Positions 22,440 to 34,088 of a stretch of DNA of 64,000 nt are shown piece after piece. Each line of letters starts with the position of its first letter. The first letter of the stretch is position 1. Below the pieces are notes generated by a model, which searched no databases, had not been told where the DNA came from, and worked only from the letters and a program-made list of their open reading frames with translations. A program made the position numbers and the translations under genes. The stretch is taken from positions 248,001-312,000 of the forward strand of contig JPHH03000003.1 in assembly GCA_000750105.3 (NCBI GenBank), in the 5' to 3' direction. This stretch comes from Tolypocladium sp. Sup5 PDA-1 (lineage: Eukaryota > Ascomycota > Sordariomycetes > Hypocreales > Ophiocordycipitaceae).

Positions 22440-24063
22440 GAGATTTGGGCTTCAACGCTACAGGTCGGGGTGTATGGATTGGCATGCTGGTGGTTCCCAG
22501 GAGGCCGGTCGATGTCCTTGTGCAGGCATTGTTGACTCATACTCGTCGGATTTTTCCTCTTTCATCCTACGTCCTGATGGTTTTGTACTCCTCCGGCAGA
22601 AGGCTGACTGGTGACTCGGGCTTAGCGGACTTGGAAGGGCGATGTGGTTGGAGTTTGTTGGAGATAAGGTTGGAAAGCCGCCACCCGTCACTTTGATTTA
22701 GAGCATGGGCAGGGGGGTGTTGCATGGATGCAAAAGAGCAGCGAGGAGACGATAGCAACGGGACGCCAATCAGCTGCATTGCTTCACCGGAGCCAACTGG
22801 TGAAGCCGTCGTCCAGTTGGCCAAAATATGCCAAGGTGTACGAGTAGGTCCGTACGGTTGAAGTCCCCAAGGCCATACATGACAGCCCGTGTGTCTGTCT
22901 GGCTGGATCTGGGAGGAAAATCCTCCCGAAAGTGTTGTTATCAATACTAAACTCCTGATGATACGGGCATGAGGCGATGGTGTCATCCATTAAATATGCA
23001 AGATCAATTGTGCATGGCCTCTCGAGCCCGCCCTCACAGGCATGTAGTTACGGACTAAGTTATGTGGGAGGGGGCTTATCCGTACATATTACAAAGCACC
23101 ATGACGGCTAGCACGTGCTGGTGAGGAGGAGCTCCGTGGTGCCAGAGATGGCGTCAGAAAGCGAATGCGTACTCGTATGTGAAGGAATTTTTGACGCAAT
23201 TTGCAGGCGATCATGGCAGGTTGATGGCAACCGGCAGCAGAAGGCCAAGGGTTCATGGTGATTGTCTGCGGTGTTGCGGGCTGGGATCTTGTATGTATCG
23301 TGCCTGCGAAGTAGGTTCGCAGCTCTAGGAGAATGCAAGCTGCATCCATTCGTGCCAAGTGACGCAACACACGCCAGCACCGCGACCGTGAACAAACACG
23401 CTCCATGACATGACGCCGTCACCACGCCGCATTTGGCAAATGCCGCCCCGTCAGCAGCGCCAGAGCGTTGGGCTGGTTGGTAATCTCAGCCCTAGAGTTG
23501 CTCCGAATGTGCAGGCTAACACGCTGAAATCAAACGCCTAGCCGCAACGGGCCCTAGCCCAATCCTTGCTGAGTGATGTCGCGGCGTGGCCCCCGGCTCT
23601 CTAAGTCCGTGGTGCGCCGGATCTTAGATCCGTCTCGCCCGGGCGGGCAGCCGCACCGACTCTGACGGGAAAGGCGAGGGAAGATTGATCTCTAAGCACC
23701 GGGCGCTACGCCGCTGGGTGAGGTCGGCGGCAGGGCGTGAGTGAGGGCGCCGTGGAGCGGATTAGCGAGCAGGGTTGTCGATGTTGCCGCGGATGTCCGT
23801 GGAGGATTGGTATAAGAGATGGCCCGTGGAACTCGTCTGTGTGTTTGTCGATTCAACTCCATCTACGTGGTTCTCTCGTCAGCATCGTGGGAAGTCTCCT
23901 TTACATATAATAGAAGACTCTCACCTGTTCCCAACAACTGAGCAGCACCAACCCTCCTCAAACGACATACACCACAAGAGGAGCGAAACTCGACAACTTA
24001 CGTCCAAGTTACCACCACTTACATCGAAGCTCATAAAAGGCAGAAACACCAACCGAACTCGCA
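22440..24063. other. Intergenic region, 1.6 kb, promoter of the MFS gene
   Basis: No ORF with protein character is seen. The proximal part contains the CGG-N9-CCG palindrome at 23618-23632. The last about 120 bp before the ATG are A/C-rich, as in a 5' leader. Confidence 0.5.
23618..23632. promoter_or_regulatory. Perfect CGG-N9-CCG palindrome (candidate Zn2Cys6 operator)
   Basis: The 15-bp sequence CGGATCTTAGATCCG is a perfect inverted repeat around a central T, 432 bp upstream of the MFS ATG. Inverted CGG triplets at fixed spacing are the classic target of dimeric Zn2Cys6 proteins. That it controls the drug transporter is inference. Confidence 0.45.
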
Positions 24064-25990
24064 ATGGCGGACCTCATCCGCGACGCCCCCCTCGGGCAGC
24101 TCATCCGCTGGGCGACCAGGAACAAGCACCTGCAGTACCCCGAGGAAAAGGCCGACTTCAAGCTGCCCCAGGCGTGGCAGGACATGCTCGACTCCCCCGG
24201 CGCCGTCGTCGACGAGCCCCAGTCCCCGTCTTCTTCTTCTTCTTCTTCCGCGGCCGGCGACGAGGAGCAGCAGCAGCACGAGGAGCAGCAGCACGAGGAG
24301 CAGCAGCACGAGGAGCAGCAGCACGAGAGACAACAACCAGCCCCCCCTGGAGGAGACGGGCAGGCCCGGCTCGAGGCCGACGAGCTGCACAGGCTCGAAA
24401 AGAGACAGTCCATCCCCGTGGTGCCCCGGCAGACCAAGGACGGCGCCATCCTCGTCGACTGGTACTACAGCGACGACGCCGAGGACCCGCACAACTGGAC
24501 CAACAAGAAGCGCCTGCTCATCGCCGCCGTCATCTGCCTGTACACGTTCGTCGTGTACACGTCGTCGGCCATCTACACGTCCTCCATCCAGGGCATCCGC
24601 GAGCAGTGGGGCGTCAGCCAGCTCGAGGCCTCGCTGGGCCTGTCCCTCTACGTGCTCGGCTACGGCGTCGGCCCGCTCGTCTTCTCGCCCCTGAGCGAGA
24701 TCCCGCGCATCGGCCGCAGCCCCGTCTACATCGTCACCATGTTCCTCTTCGTCGTCCTCTCCATCCCCACGGCCTTTGCGCCCAACTTCGCCGGCCTCAT
24801 GGTGCTGCGCTTCCTGCAGGGCTTCTTCGGCTCGCCGTGCCTGGCCTCGGGCGGCGCCTCGCTGGGCGACATGTACAGCCTGATGGCGCTGCCGTACGCC
24901 ATGGTGGCGTGGGTGTCTGCCGCCTACTGTGGACGTGAGTCTCTCTCATCCGCCCCTTTTCTCCCCCCCTGACGCTGACCCCCGACGACTCTGCAGCCGC
25001 CCTGGGCCCCCTCCTCAGCGGCTTCGCCGTCCCGGTCAAGGGCTGGCGATGGGCGCTCTACGAGTCCGTCTGGGCCTCTGCCCCCATCTTCCTCGCCATG
25101 CTCGTCTCCCTGCCCGAGACGAGCACCCCCACGATCCTCCTCCGCCGCGCCCAGCGCCTCCGCAAGCTCACCGGCGACGGCCGCTTCATGTCCCAGAGCG
25201 AGATTGACCAGCGCCACATGAAGGTCTCGTCGATTGCGCTCGACGCCCTCATCAAGCCCATGGAGATTACCATCAAGGACCCCGCGGTGCTGTTTGTGCA
25301 GATCTACACGGCCATCATCTACGGCATCTACTACTCGTGTAAGTCAAGATATGCGTCTTCTTCCTCCAGAGACATGTAAGAAGCAGCAGAACTGACCCCC
25401 CTACCCCTGCAGTCTTCGAGGTCTTCCCCCTCGTCTACCCCGTCGACTACCACATGAACCTCGGCGAGGTCGGCCTCGTCTTCCTCTGCATCCTCGTCTC
25501 CTGCATCCTCGGCATCGCCATGTACTGCAGCTACCTCTACTTCTACGTGGACCCGCGCGTCGCCAAGTTCGGCTTCCCCGTCCAGGAGAGCCGCCTGCTG
25601 CCCGCCCTGCCCGCCGCCTTTGGCCCGACCATCGGCCTCTTCCTCTTCGCCTGGACCGCCCGCGCCTCCATCCACTGGATCGTGCCCACCATCGGCATCA
25701 CCATCTACGGCGCCACCTGCTTCGTCGTCATGCAGTGCATCTTCATCTACGTGCCCCTCAGCTACCCCCAGTACGCCGCCAGCCTCTTCGCCGCAAACGA
25801 CTTCTTCCGCAGCGTCCTCGCCTGCGTCAGCGTCCTCTTCGCCCACCCGCTCTTCAACAACCTCGGCGTCGCCAGGGGCACCAGCCTGCTCGGCGGCCTG
25901 AGCGTCATTGGCATCGTCGGCATCTGGCTGCTGTACTACTACGGCGCCACGCTCCGCGCCCGCAGCAAGTTTGCCATCTCGGGCGAGTAG
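24064..25990 (+). CDS. MFS multidrug transporter, FLR1/MDR1 (DHA1) type
   Basis: There are three exons, 24064-24934, 24997-25338 and 25413-25990. Introns (62 and 74 nt) have GTGAGT and GTAAGT donors and GCAG acceptors. Joins restore AAYCGPALGPLLSG and IYYSFFEVFPL, giving 596 aa. The N-terminus (IRDAPLGQLIRW, LQYPEEK) and DPHNWTNKKR before the first helix are hallmarks of the FLR1/CaMDR1 branch. About twelve hydrophobic segments follow, with an intervening central loop (ETSTPTILLRRAQRLRKLTG). Expected role: proton-driven export of azoles, benomyl-like compounds or endogenous toxins at the plasma membrane; the substrate is unknown. An in-frame poly-Ser and Glu-Glu-Gln-Gln-His repeat sits in the cytosolic N-terminus (about residues 58-89). 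Confidence 0.92.
24229..24329 (+). repeat. In-frame TCT microsatellite and 15-bp GAGGAGCAGCAGCAC tandem repeat
   Basis: A TCT/TTC run (about 24229-24248, poly-Ser) is followed from 24262 by about four copies of a 15-bp unit encoding Glu-Glu-Gln-Gln-His. The unit length is a multiple of three, so copy-number changes would keep the transporter frame. Confidence 0.85.
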
Positions 25991-26465
25991 ATGGGCGACG
26001 AGACCAGGCAAGCAAGGGCATTACGGCGCTATTCAGACAATCTCTCACGGTGAACAAGACTTTAGATAATATCGGTATACCAAGGCATGTTGAAGGCGTT
26101 AAAGGGTTCGGTTGGTGCATGATTCGACGTTGGCAAGGGGCCACATTTTGGAAATTTCAGAGCTCGGGAGTGAGTAATATAGCAATAGGCCTGTCTAAGA
26201 TATTTACCTCCCCTCATCACAAAAGCAAAGTAAAAAGTCTTGCCCCGTACGTAAGACCTCGGTGGTATCTTGATGCAAAGCCAAGTAACTCATTCCGACC
26301 CAATTCGCTGTGCTTGGAAAAGCCCAGTCGGCCACCGTCCAGACGCCATCGACTCCTTCACATCGCCGCTTTGAAAGATCCACAAGGTACACGACCCAAA
26401 GACTAGACATATAAAGAGAAGCCACGCCAAGATCAAGGACCAAACGCCGCCACAGAGGCGGGCCG
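25991..26465. other. Convergent 3' region, 475 bp
   Basis: This lies between the stops of the MFS transporter and the large Zn2Cys6 gene. Nothing coding is seen. There are AT-rich tracts around 26050-26080 and 26170-26235. Confidence 0.5.
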
Positions 26466-29400
26466 TTATGATACCCCCCCTCCCCAGGACTGGTCGTGTA
26501 GATTCCAGCTGTAATTTGGTCCCTGGTTCCCAGATGCGTAAGAGTGGTTGCCCCCAGAGTTATTGAAGTTGTACCAGCCCTGCGTCTGGTGTGACCGGCT
26601 TCCTTGCGCCGGCGGCTGCGGTTGCTGCTGCTGTTGCTGGTTCATGGAGCCGTGGCCAGGCCGCGCGGGCTGGGTAGCCGCACGCATATTAAACTCCTGT
26701 AACGAGGCAGATGTCTTCGTTGGCCGCGCGGCACCTGGGGCGTTATAAGGCGACCGAGTCCTATTCGGTGCGGTGTGGCCCCGCGCGGAAGACAACAAGT
26801 TCGGGTTTGTGGTGATGGAAGGGTACGCTGACGCCATCGTCGTCATTCCTTGGTGCTCCATGGGCATCGTTGAAGCCGCGGTACGGCTATAGTCGTACGA
26901 TGGATATGGTGACGCGTTAGAAGTGCTTCTTTGATACGAGTATGGCTCGTAACCAATTTTGTTCGCCGATGTGTTCGACGCGGCATCGTTATACCTCTCG
27001 TAGCTATTGTATGTCGGCGCGTCGCTCATGTCCGCCGGGGCGGCACGGTGATGGCCGCCGGAGTTGTCCATTGACTGCGCTGTTGCCTGCGCTGGCGGAG
27101 GCTGGAAGGCACTGGCCGCCGGCTGAGCTCCCCGGGGCGTAGTTGTTTGGCCTCGCTGTCCCTGTCGAGGTTGTGTGCGGAAGTTGTCGGCTGGCTGAGA
27201 TGGCGCTGGACGAGCAGAGGCCTGCATCGCCATGGGCAGACTCGACGCTTGCCTCTGTTGCTCCAGCGCAGCTCGGGATAGGGCCACGGCCTCCTGTATC
27301 TGGGGTGAATTGATCGGTACTCTGTGCTGCGATCCCCGGGAGCGATGGTTTCCAACTCGGCGCTGTTGCATCGAGGGAGAAGTCGTCGACTTTGTTGCGC
27401 CTTGCGTGCTAGTGTCGATGCTACTAGGCCATCCAGAAGCAGTACCATGAGAGATTGATGAGCCATCAGGGCTCTGTGCTTGTGGCGGCCCAGCCGGTAG
27501 GCTCCGCTGAGAGCCTTCCACCCGCTGCTTGCTCTGTTTGGGAGAGGCTAACAGATGGACAGGCGGATCGCCGTTGCTCTGATGCAGGGCCGCAGTGTTT
27601 GTGGTCGGCGCCACGTGAGGCGCGTAATGCACTATCCCCTGTGGCAACATCAGACCGGAGCCTGTCGCGTGCATTTGCTGCGAAAGTGGTGGTTCTTCAG
27701 GCCGAGGCAGAGCCAGGCCCGATGCCGACTGAAAGTATGGGCCCTGGGGTTGGTGCGTCCCATGGCCTTGCATGTCAACACTTGGCGTGAGCATATCAGC
27801 AACGGGGACTTGCGGGTAGGATGAATAGTCCGTGTCGCTGTTGTGGCCCTCCGCTTCCTCCTCTGGCTGCTGCTCATCCTGCGGCTGTGCTTCTTGAACA
27901 TCTTCTTCGGGTTGCGCTTCGTCGTCGTCGTAGTCGGCAGGAACCATTGCCTCCGACTTGTTTTTCTTTTTATATCTCGGCTTTTGCGGTGCGTACTCGC
28001 ACCCCAGGCCAGCAACTTGGCATTCGGAACAAGTTGGCCTCTGACGAGGACACTGCGCATCTATTAGCAGAGGCACTCGCAAAGTCGGCGCACACACGGT
28101 TTACAAACCTTGACCTTTCGCCCTTTGCACTGGAAACACGCGTTGCGTGACTTTCCCAGTTTTCTAGACCCCGATCCTGCATCGCCAGAGACTTGTGCCT
28201 GAGGCACCAGCTCCTTGGTTGTCATTGGCCCCGAGGGTGTGACCTGGGAAGCTTGCGCTGGTGTTGTCGCGGCGCCTGGCGATGCCGATGCCGAGCTTTC
28301 CCTATTGCTCGGGTGGACAATGCGGAGCCGTTCTGCGCCATATTTGACGAGCATGCTGAGGGACTCGTTTTGGAGGTCAGGGGACTGGTTGGCAAAGATG
28401 TTGAACTGGTCGGTTGACAACGAGTCTGGCTCAACACCTGCATCGCTCAACAGCTTGGTGGCAAAGTCTCGGCGGCGAGCTGCTTCCTCGGGGGAAATAT
28501 TGATCGGGAACGATCCGGCAGCTGGCGGCTGGGCAGGCCCATGTCCAGTTTGGGTTGAACTGGCGACAGAGCCGTCTGCGACTTCGCCAACGGTGAGCCC
28601 CGTCAACGGTTGCGGGCCATGCTCTCCCGCGACGGCCTGTGCCTGGGCTCCCCCATCATTCTTCTTTTTTCTCTTCCTGGGGTTGCCGTTCTCATCTTGT
28701 GCTTTGGTCGAGTCCCGCTTCTTCTTTCCAGAGCCCTGTTTCCTTGGAGTCTTTGGTTCGGGGGGGTCTAGGACCTGCCGCGGAGGCGGTTTAAAGAGCT
28801 CGGCTACTTCAGCAACGGTCCGGTGCAGAGGCGTGTGGTCATACTTGACCGAGATCGACCGGCTGCCTCGAGTAAAGGAAATCTTGATGCATCCTCGACA
28901 GTCAAACGCCGGTCGGCCTGTACATCTACGTCAGCTGCGATTCCTTCGACGAGGGTATCACCGCCAATGGCCACTCACTCATCAGTTTCGGATCCGGTTC
29001 CTTGTTGGTGAATTCGCCGATGACGAGCTTCGACTTGCCCTTGTTCTGGCGGTCCCACTGCTGAGACGAATCCTTGCACAAATAGGAAAAGTTCCAGCCC
29101 TGTGAGCCGCGGGACATCTCGCGCACGACCCAAGCGCCGCCATCTGTCGCGCTCACGGCCGAGATGATGTGTTTGGCGATCGCTCTCTGAAGCACCGGGT
29201 CGTCTTGCGGCTGGTTCATCAGAGAATCCGCCGCTTGCGTCACGCGAAGTATCAGCCCCCCAGGGTTTTCTGCCGTCACACTGGTCGACCGGATCCCTCC
29301 CAGCGACGGATCAACATTGGTCAGACCCTCCAGGGCATCGTTCTCTTCTTGCGAGAGGCTGAGGGTGAGCTGCGCGGTCGCGCTGATATCGAGCGTCGTC

Positions 29401-29891
29401 GCGACGTGTTCGGCGCGGGTCGGGGTCGCCTTCTCGACCAGCCTCTCTCGGAGGCGGAATTGCAGGTCGTCGGTGGAGTCGCAAGCCGACGTCTTGGACT
29501 GCGCAGGATCGTCGGCTCCAAAGCTGAAGCCGGCGAGGAAGTCGGCCATCTCAGGCCCCGGTGGTTTCGCACGCGTGCATTTGACAATCCGCAATAGCCT
29601 GTCCAGGTACCGCGCGGAGCCCGGCTCTTGTCGGGGCGACGCGCTGGCAGGTTGGCTGGTGGACGGCGCTCTCGAGGGTGAAGGCGACGGTGATGATGGC
29701 GTCGCTGGTGGGAGCACCGCGAATGGCGATGAAAGGCGTCGGCGGCTCTCTACGGCGGTGGAGGGGAGGGTGCCGCGAGGAGGCGCTGGGGGTGTGCAGG
29801 GAGTGAGGTACAGCGACGCGGCCCGCTGTACACTCGAAGGCGGCGTACTCGCATGAGTAGCCTCCTTGCATCTTGAAGTTGACTCTGCCAT
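26466..29891 (-). CDS. Large Zn2Cys6 protein with mid-protein zinc cluster
   Basis: There are three exons, 29891-28979, 28917-28109 and 28052-26466, with introns of 61 nt (GTGAGT/TACAG) and 56 nt (GTTTGT/GCGCAG). This gives 1102 aa from the longest frame. ATG 29549 (MADFLAGFSFG) is a reasonable alternative start, because the first 114 residues are low-complexity Ser/Pro/Ala. The Zn2Cys6 cluster is split by the second intron: CFQCKGRKVK joined to CPRQRPTCSECQVAGLGC, at about residues 565-592. Before it lie a conserved-looking segment (RPAFDCRGCIKISF, SISVKYDHTPLHRT) and a basic patch (PRKRKKK). After it come about 500 disordered residues rich in Gln, Ser, Pro and Tyr. I see no fungal MHR domain. 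A nuclear regulator is likely; targets are unknown. It converges with the MFS gene, but functional linkage is speculative. Confidence 0.82.
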
Positions 29892-30233
29892 TTGATCGCA
29901 AGCCTCAGTAATAATCGAACATCTTCAACGGACAGGAGTTTGCAAGTCAGTTGCAAGCGATGCACAAGGTGTGTGGGAAAATTCCCTGGCCCATTGTAGA
30001 AAAGACAGGAATCGACGGCCCGTCTGTCTACAGCTGTCCCAGGGTGGGCTACAGAGATGCGAGCATGACGGCTGGCAACAGCTTCACGCATCTCCCAAGG
30101 CAGGGAGCAGGTGGGCACCAGATGCTACCTTTACAGCAGCCAATTTAGGAGGTTTGACAGGTGCAAAGGTCTTTTCCGGTATTGAAATGTCACCGAAGAT
30201 TAAACGCCTTGTAATACTTCGTACATCCCATCG
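29892..30233. other. Intergenic region, 342 bp
   Basis: This is the upstream region of the large Zn2Cys6 gene and the 3' flank of KU70. It contains one TAC-N3-GTA 9-mer at 30215-30223. No gene is seen. Confidence 0.5.
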
Positions 30234-32269
30234 CTAGGGGTTCTCCTCCACCCATCGTTCTATCCTCTCAATCAGGTCCATCTTTCTTCCGCTGGTGCTC
30301 AGTCCCCTGGCTCCCGACACGTCCTTCAACTGCGCAACGGTCATTTTTGCAATGCCCCCGCTCTCAACCGCCAACTTGAGCTGTGCCAATGACATTGCTG
30401 ACCCGCTGGGCTTCTCCGAAGCGGCCCTCCTTTGCTTTGCAGGGCGATCCAAGGCATCGTCGTCTGCTTCGCGTTTGAGTGCCTTTGAGCTCGAGACTTG
30501 TCCTGAGTCCTCCTCCAACTTCTCCGTCCACTCCTCCAGGTACCCGCCCGCTCGCTTACTGATGGCTTTATACTTGGGCTCTGTCGCATCCTCTGCCTTT
30601 TCTGGCACTTCTTCCTCAAGTGCCAGAGCCTTGAGGATCTGGTAGTGCCACTGAAGTGCTGGATTCGGGTACTTGGTTGGGTTGTACCTGGCCTTTGGCA
30701 GTTGGAGTTGCTGGATAATAGTCCTCATCTGGGTCTTGAGCTCGTCAGAGCTTTGCCTGACCTCTGCTGGCGGCTTGACTTCCCTCATGTCATCCGCAAA
30801 TGGGAGTGGGTATATCCAGAGCCCAGACGGTAGGTATGGTGTTCCAGAGTCATCTTCCGATCGTTCCTTGGACGGGATGATGGCCGCTAGCACCGGTTGA
30901 GCATTTGCTCGCACGATGCACCAAGCAATGCCGACCTTGTCGTCCTTGACGAGTTTCTGCCACAGGGCGGCGAAGACGCGGGTTGAGCCGATGTAGTCTT
31001 CTTCGCTGGGAAAGATGAATGACGACTTCTTCACGCTTGCCCAGATTGGAAGCATGCTGCGAGGCTTGAAGCCTATGATGCGAATAACCGGCGAGCCAAA
31101 ATCCCGTAGAGACTTTTGCTCTTCAGGGGTAAAGTAGACGTACTCCCCGCCAAACTTGTAGGCCTTCTTGATCTCCTGCTTCTCAACCGTTCTCGTGCTG
31201 TCCTCGGCAATCCTCGTTGTCTCACCCGACACCATCTGAGGCTTCTCTCCATCGAGCCAGATATAGCACGTCCTGGCCGGAGTCTGCTGATGCAAGACAT
31301 TGTATCCCTTGACGGATATTCGAAGACCAGGGGCAATTTCGAACGGGACGTTGGAGAACAGCGCCCGCTTCGGCGTCTGTTTAGAGTTGATATTAGAGAT
31401 GAGGGAGTTGAGCAAGGTCAGTCCATCTCCCGACTTGGAGATTGGGACGGCAGACAAGTTGGCTTCGGCCAAGGGGTCTCGGTAGACAATGTCCTACGCT
31501 CGTCAGCAGCCATCGGACAGGATGAGTGAGCACGGTACGTACGTCATAGAACTTGGATAGGTCAAACTGGGAGTCACCTCGTGTGATTGGAAAGAGGTCG
31601 ATGGTGACTCCTAGGTCATATAAGTCCTTGGCGCGCACTGCTGCGGCGGATGTGGCAGCTTTATCTGTTGAGTGCGGGTCATCGTTGTCGGTAATGATGA
31701 ACAGACGCCGGCTGCCAAAGTTGGCCGCTTTGGTCGTGAAGATCTGGTTCGCACAGAAAAGCACGTTGGACATGGAAGCTACCTTGCCGGATGGCTTCAG
31801 CACTTCGTCTTCGTCCTCGCCATCCTCGACGAGAGACTTCAACGCCTTCACGTCTTCCGCGGCGGGAACGTCCAGGTCTGTAAAAAGATAGCAGTTTGGG
31901 TAGCCCAAGCCGCCGCGGCCGTTGCCGTCACTTTGAAACTTGGTCTTCTCGGTGCCAAAGAGCAGGATGCCCATCATGTCCTTGGGGTTGGAGATGATGC
32001 GCTGCTCCATCAAGTGGTAGGCACATTTCAAAGCTGCCTCCAGCGGACTGTCCTGATCTGCCTTCTTGGAATCCGAGGGCGGCGGCGCTGTCAACATCGA
32101 TTCGCTGACCTCAATGGCCAGGATGACGGCATCTTTCTGCGCCTTGAAGCTCTAAGTCCATCGTCAGCTCAGCTTAGGGGCAACGCAGCGTTGGTCTCAC
32201 AGTCTCATCGATCTCCTGTTCCCCCTCATCATCTTCGTCTCGCTTCCAGTCTTGATTCTTGTCTGCCAT
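30234..32269 (-). CDS. KU70: ATP-dependent DNA helicase II subunit Ku70
   Basis: There are three exons, 32269-32201, 32151-31543 and 31493-30234, giving 645 aa, normal for fungi. Introns are 49 nt each, with GTGAGA/TTAG and GTACGT/GTAG. Joins restore EIDETSFKAQKDAVILAIEV and SKFYDDIVYRDPLAEAN. The N-terminal vWA-like domain spans about residues 30-235 (AVILAIEVSESM, MMGILLFGTEKT, RRLFIITDND). The Ku core beta-barrel follows (CYIWLDGE, YVYFTPEEQKSL, GFKPRSMLP), then the helical arm (PNPALQWHYQILKALAL). A C-terminal SAP domain lies at about 605-640 (MTVAQLKDVSGARGLSTSG). With Ku80 it binds DNA ends, drives non-homologous end joining and protects telomeres. It shares a 425-bp divergent promoter with ferrochelatase. 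Confidence 0.96.
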
Positions 32270-32694
32270 GGCTGAGGAGGAAGCGTGGTGTTCACAAGTC
32301 TGGGTTCGTTCACATTGCGACTGGGGTGATGAACCCTGTGGATCTGGGCAGCTCCAGGCAAACGCGACGCCCCGGCAGGGGTCGCGCCGAGTGTCGCGAC
32401 ATCACGTGGACTGACAGAGAGTATTACGAGTCATTTCATTGGCCAGATTTTACCAAGTTAGATTGTACTTGAGACACTTGCAGAGTTCAGTGAACTACCC
32501 GAGCGCTAGCCAAGCCACGGCAGTACCCTGCTAACAGTTGAGCCCGCTCGGCGAGTACACTGCATCATCATGTCCTGGCCAAGCTGGCAGCCGTGAGCTC
32601 GGAGTTTCGGCGACTGTCACAGGGCTTGAACTCTTCCCACCTCGAACCGCCACAACGCACTGCAGAGCGCAAGACCTGACGCCTCAGATTCACC
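32270..32694. promoter_or_regulatory. Divergent promoter KU70 / HEM15, 425 bp
   Basis: The start codons of two oppositely oriented genes flank this interval, so both promoters must fit here unless 5' exons were missed. I see no clear TATA box. A CACGTG-like element (atcacgtgga at about 32401-32410) is present near the KU70 side. Confidence 0.5.
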
Positions 32695-34088
32695 ATGACG
32701 TTGCGAGCGTCGACGCAGCGGCTCTCTCGAGACGTGTTGAGGAGCGCATCCTCCCGCCTCAGCTTGCCTCGGCTCGAAAGCCAGAGCAGACACTTTGCGA
32801 TACCCGCGCCGCCAGTGACGCAAGATGCGACGGGGTCCAAGGGGCCGACGGCAATGGTCTTCCTCAACATGGGAGGTCCATCGACGACCGGCGAGGTCGG
32901 CGATTTCCTGAGCCGCCTCTTTGTAAGCTCCTCGCCGCTGTCCCATGGCGCTGTTACTGTAACTGATCTATTGACGCAGGCCGACGGCGACCTGATTCCT
33001 CTGGGCAGGCTCCAATCCTACATCGGGCCCCTCATCTCGTCCAGACGAACACCGAAGATTCAGAAGCAGTACGCTGCCATCGGCGGCGGGTCCCCCATTC
33101 GGAAGTGGTCCGAGTACCAGAATGCCGAGATGTGCAAGATCTTGGACAAGATCTCGCCCGAGACGGCACCGCATAAGCCATACGTTGCCTTCCGGTACGC
33201 CGACCCGTTGACGGAAGAGATGTACCACAAGCTATTGCAAGACGGATTCGGCAATGGGAAAGGAGGCAGGGCGGTTGCCTTCACACAGTACCCCCAGTAC
33301 TCGTGCTCCACGACGGGAAGCAGCTTGAACGAGCTGTGGAAATGGCGGCACAGACTGGAGGGCAGAGCCGCCGAGGATACCGGAGCTGGTACCATTGCCT
33401 GGAGCGTGATTGACAGATGGCCAGCGCACCATGGCCTGGTCGAGGCCTTCGCCCAGAACATTGAGGCTAAGCTGGCGGAATATCCGGAAGAGCGCCGCAA
33501 GGACGTCGTACTGTTGTTTTCTGCCCACAGCTTACCCATGTCCGTTGTCAACAGAGGTATGATGCAGTATTCCGAATGCTTCGGCTCCGTATGGCTGACA
33601 GTTCCGCAGGAGATCCATACCCCGGCGAGGTCGCTGCCACAGTTTACGCCGTGATGCAGCGTTTGAAGTTTTCGAACCCCTACCGCCTCTGCTGGCAGTC
33701 TCAGGTTGGGCCGTCCGCGTGGCTCGGCCCTCAGACGGCCAGCTCCGTTGAGGAGTACATCGCCAAGGGCCAGAAGGACCTTGTCCTCATCCCGATCGCG
33801 TTTACCTCTGACCACATCGAGACTCTGTACGAGCTAGATGAGGAGGTTATCGGCGAAAGTGGCCATGCTGACACTGTCAAGCGGGCAGAGAGTCTCAACG
33901 GCAGCCCCGTCTTCATCGAGGCCTTGGCGGACATTGCTAAGACGCATCTCAGGAACGGACAAGCTTGTTCGGCGCAGATGGGGCTTCGTTGCCCTGGTTG
34001 CAAGAGCGAGAGGTGTTCCGAGTCCAAGAAGTTCTTTGCCGGCCAGCAAGCGAACGTGTTTCCAGTAGGGGACAAGACTTTGGCCTAG
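32695..34088 (+). CDS. HEM15: Ferrochelatase, mitochondrial
   Basis: There are three exons, 32695-32922, 32980-33556 and 33610-34088, with introns of 57 nt (GTAAGC/GCAG) and 53 nt (GTATGA/GCAG). Joins restore LSRLFADGDLIPLG and VVNRGDPYPGEVAATV, giving 427 aa. The first about 35 residues are Arg/Ser/Leu-rich without acids, a matrix-targeting sequence. Signature regions are VFLNMGGPST, AIGGGSPI, FTQYPQYSCSTTGSS, FSAHSLPMSVVNRGDPY and IAFTSDHIETLYELD (metal-site His and Glu). The C-terminal Cys-rich tail (CSAQMGLRCPGCKSERC) fits the [2Fe-2S]-bearing type. It inserts Fe2+ into protoporphyrin IX on the matrix side of the inner membrane, the last step of haem synthesis. Confidence 0.96.

Noticed and set aside
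23775..24938. 387-codon frame overlapping the MFS gene
   Set aside because: It is a different frame of the transporter exon, with Arg/Pro/His-rich shadow composition.
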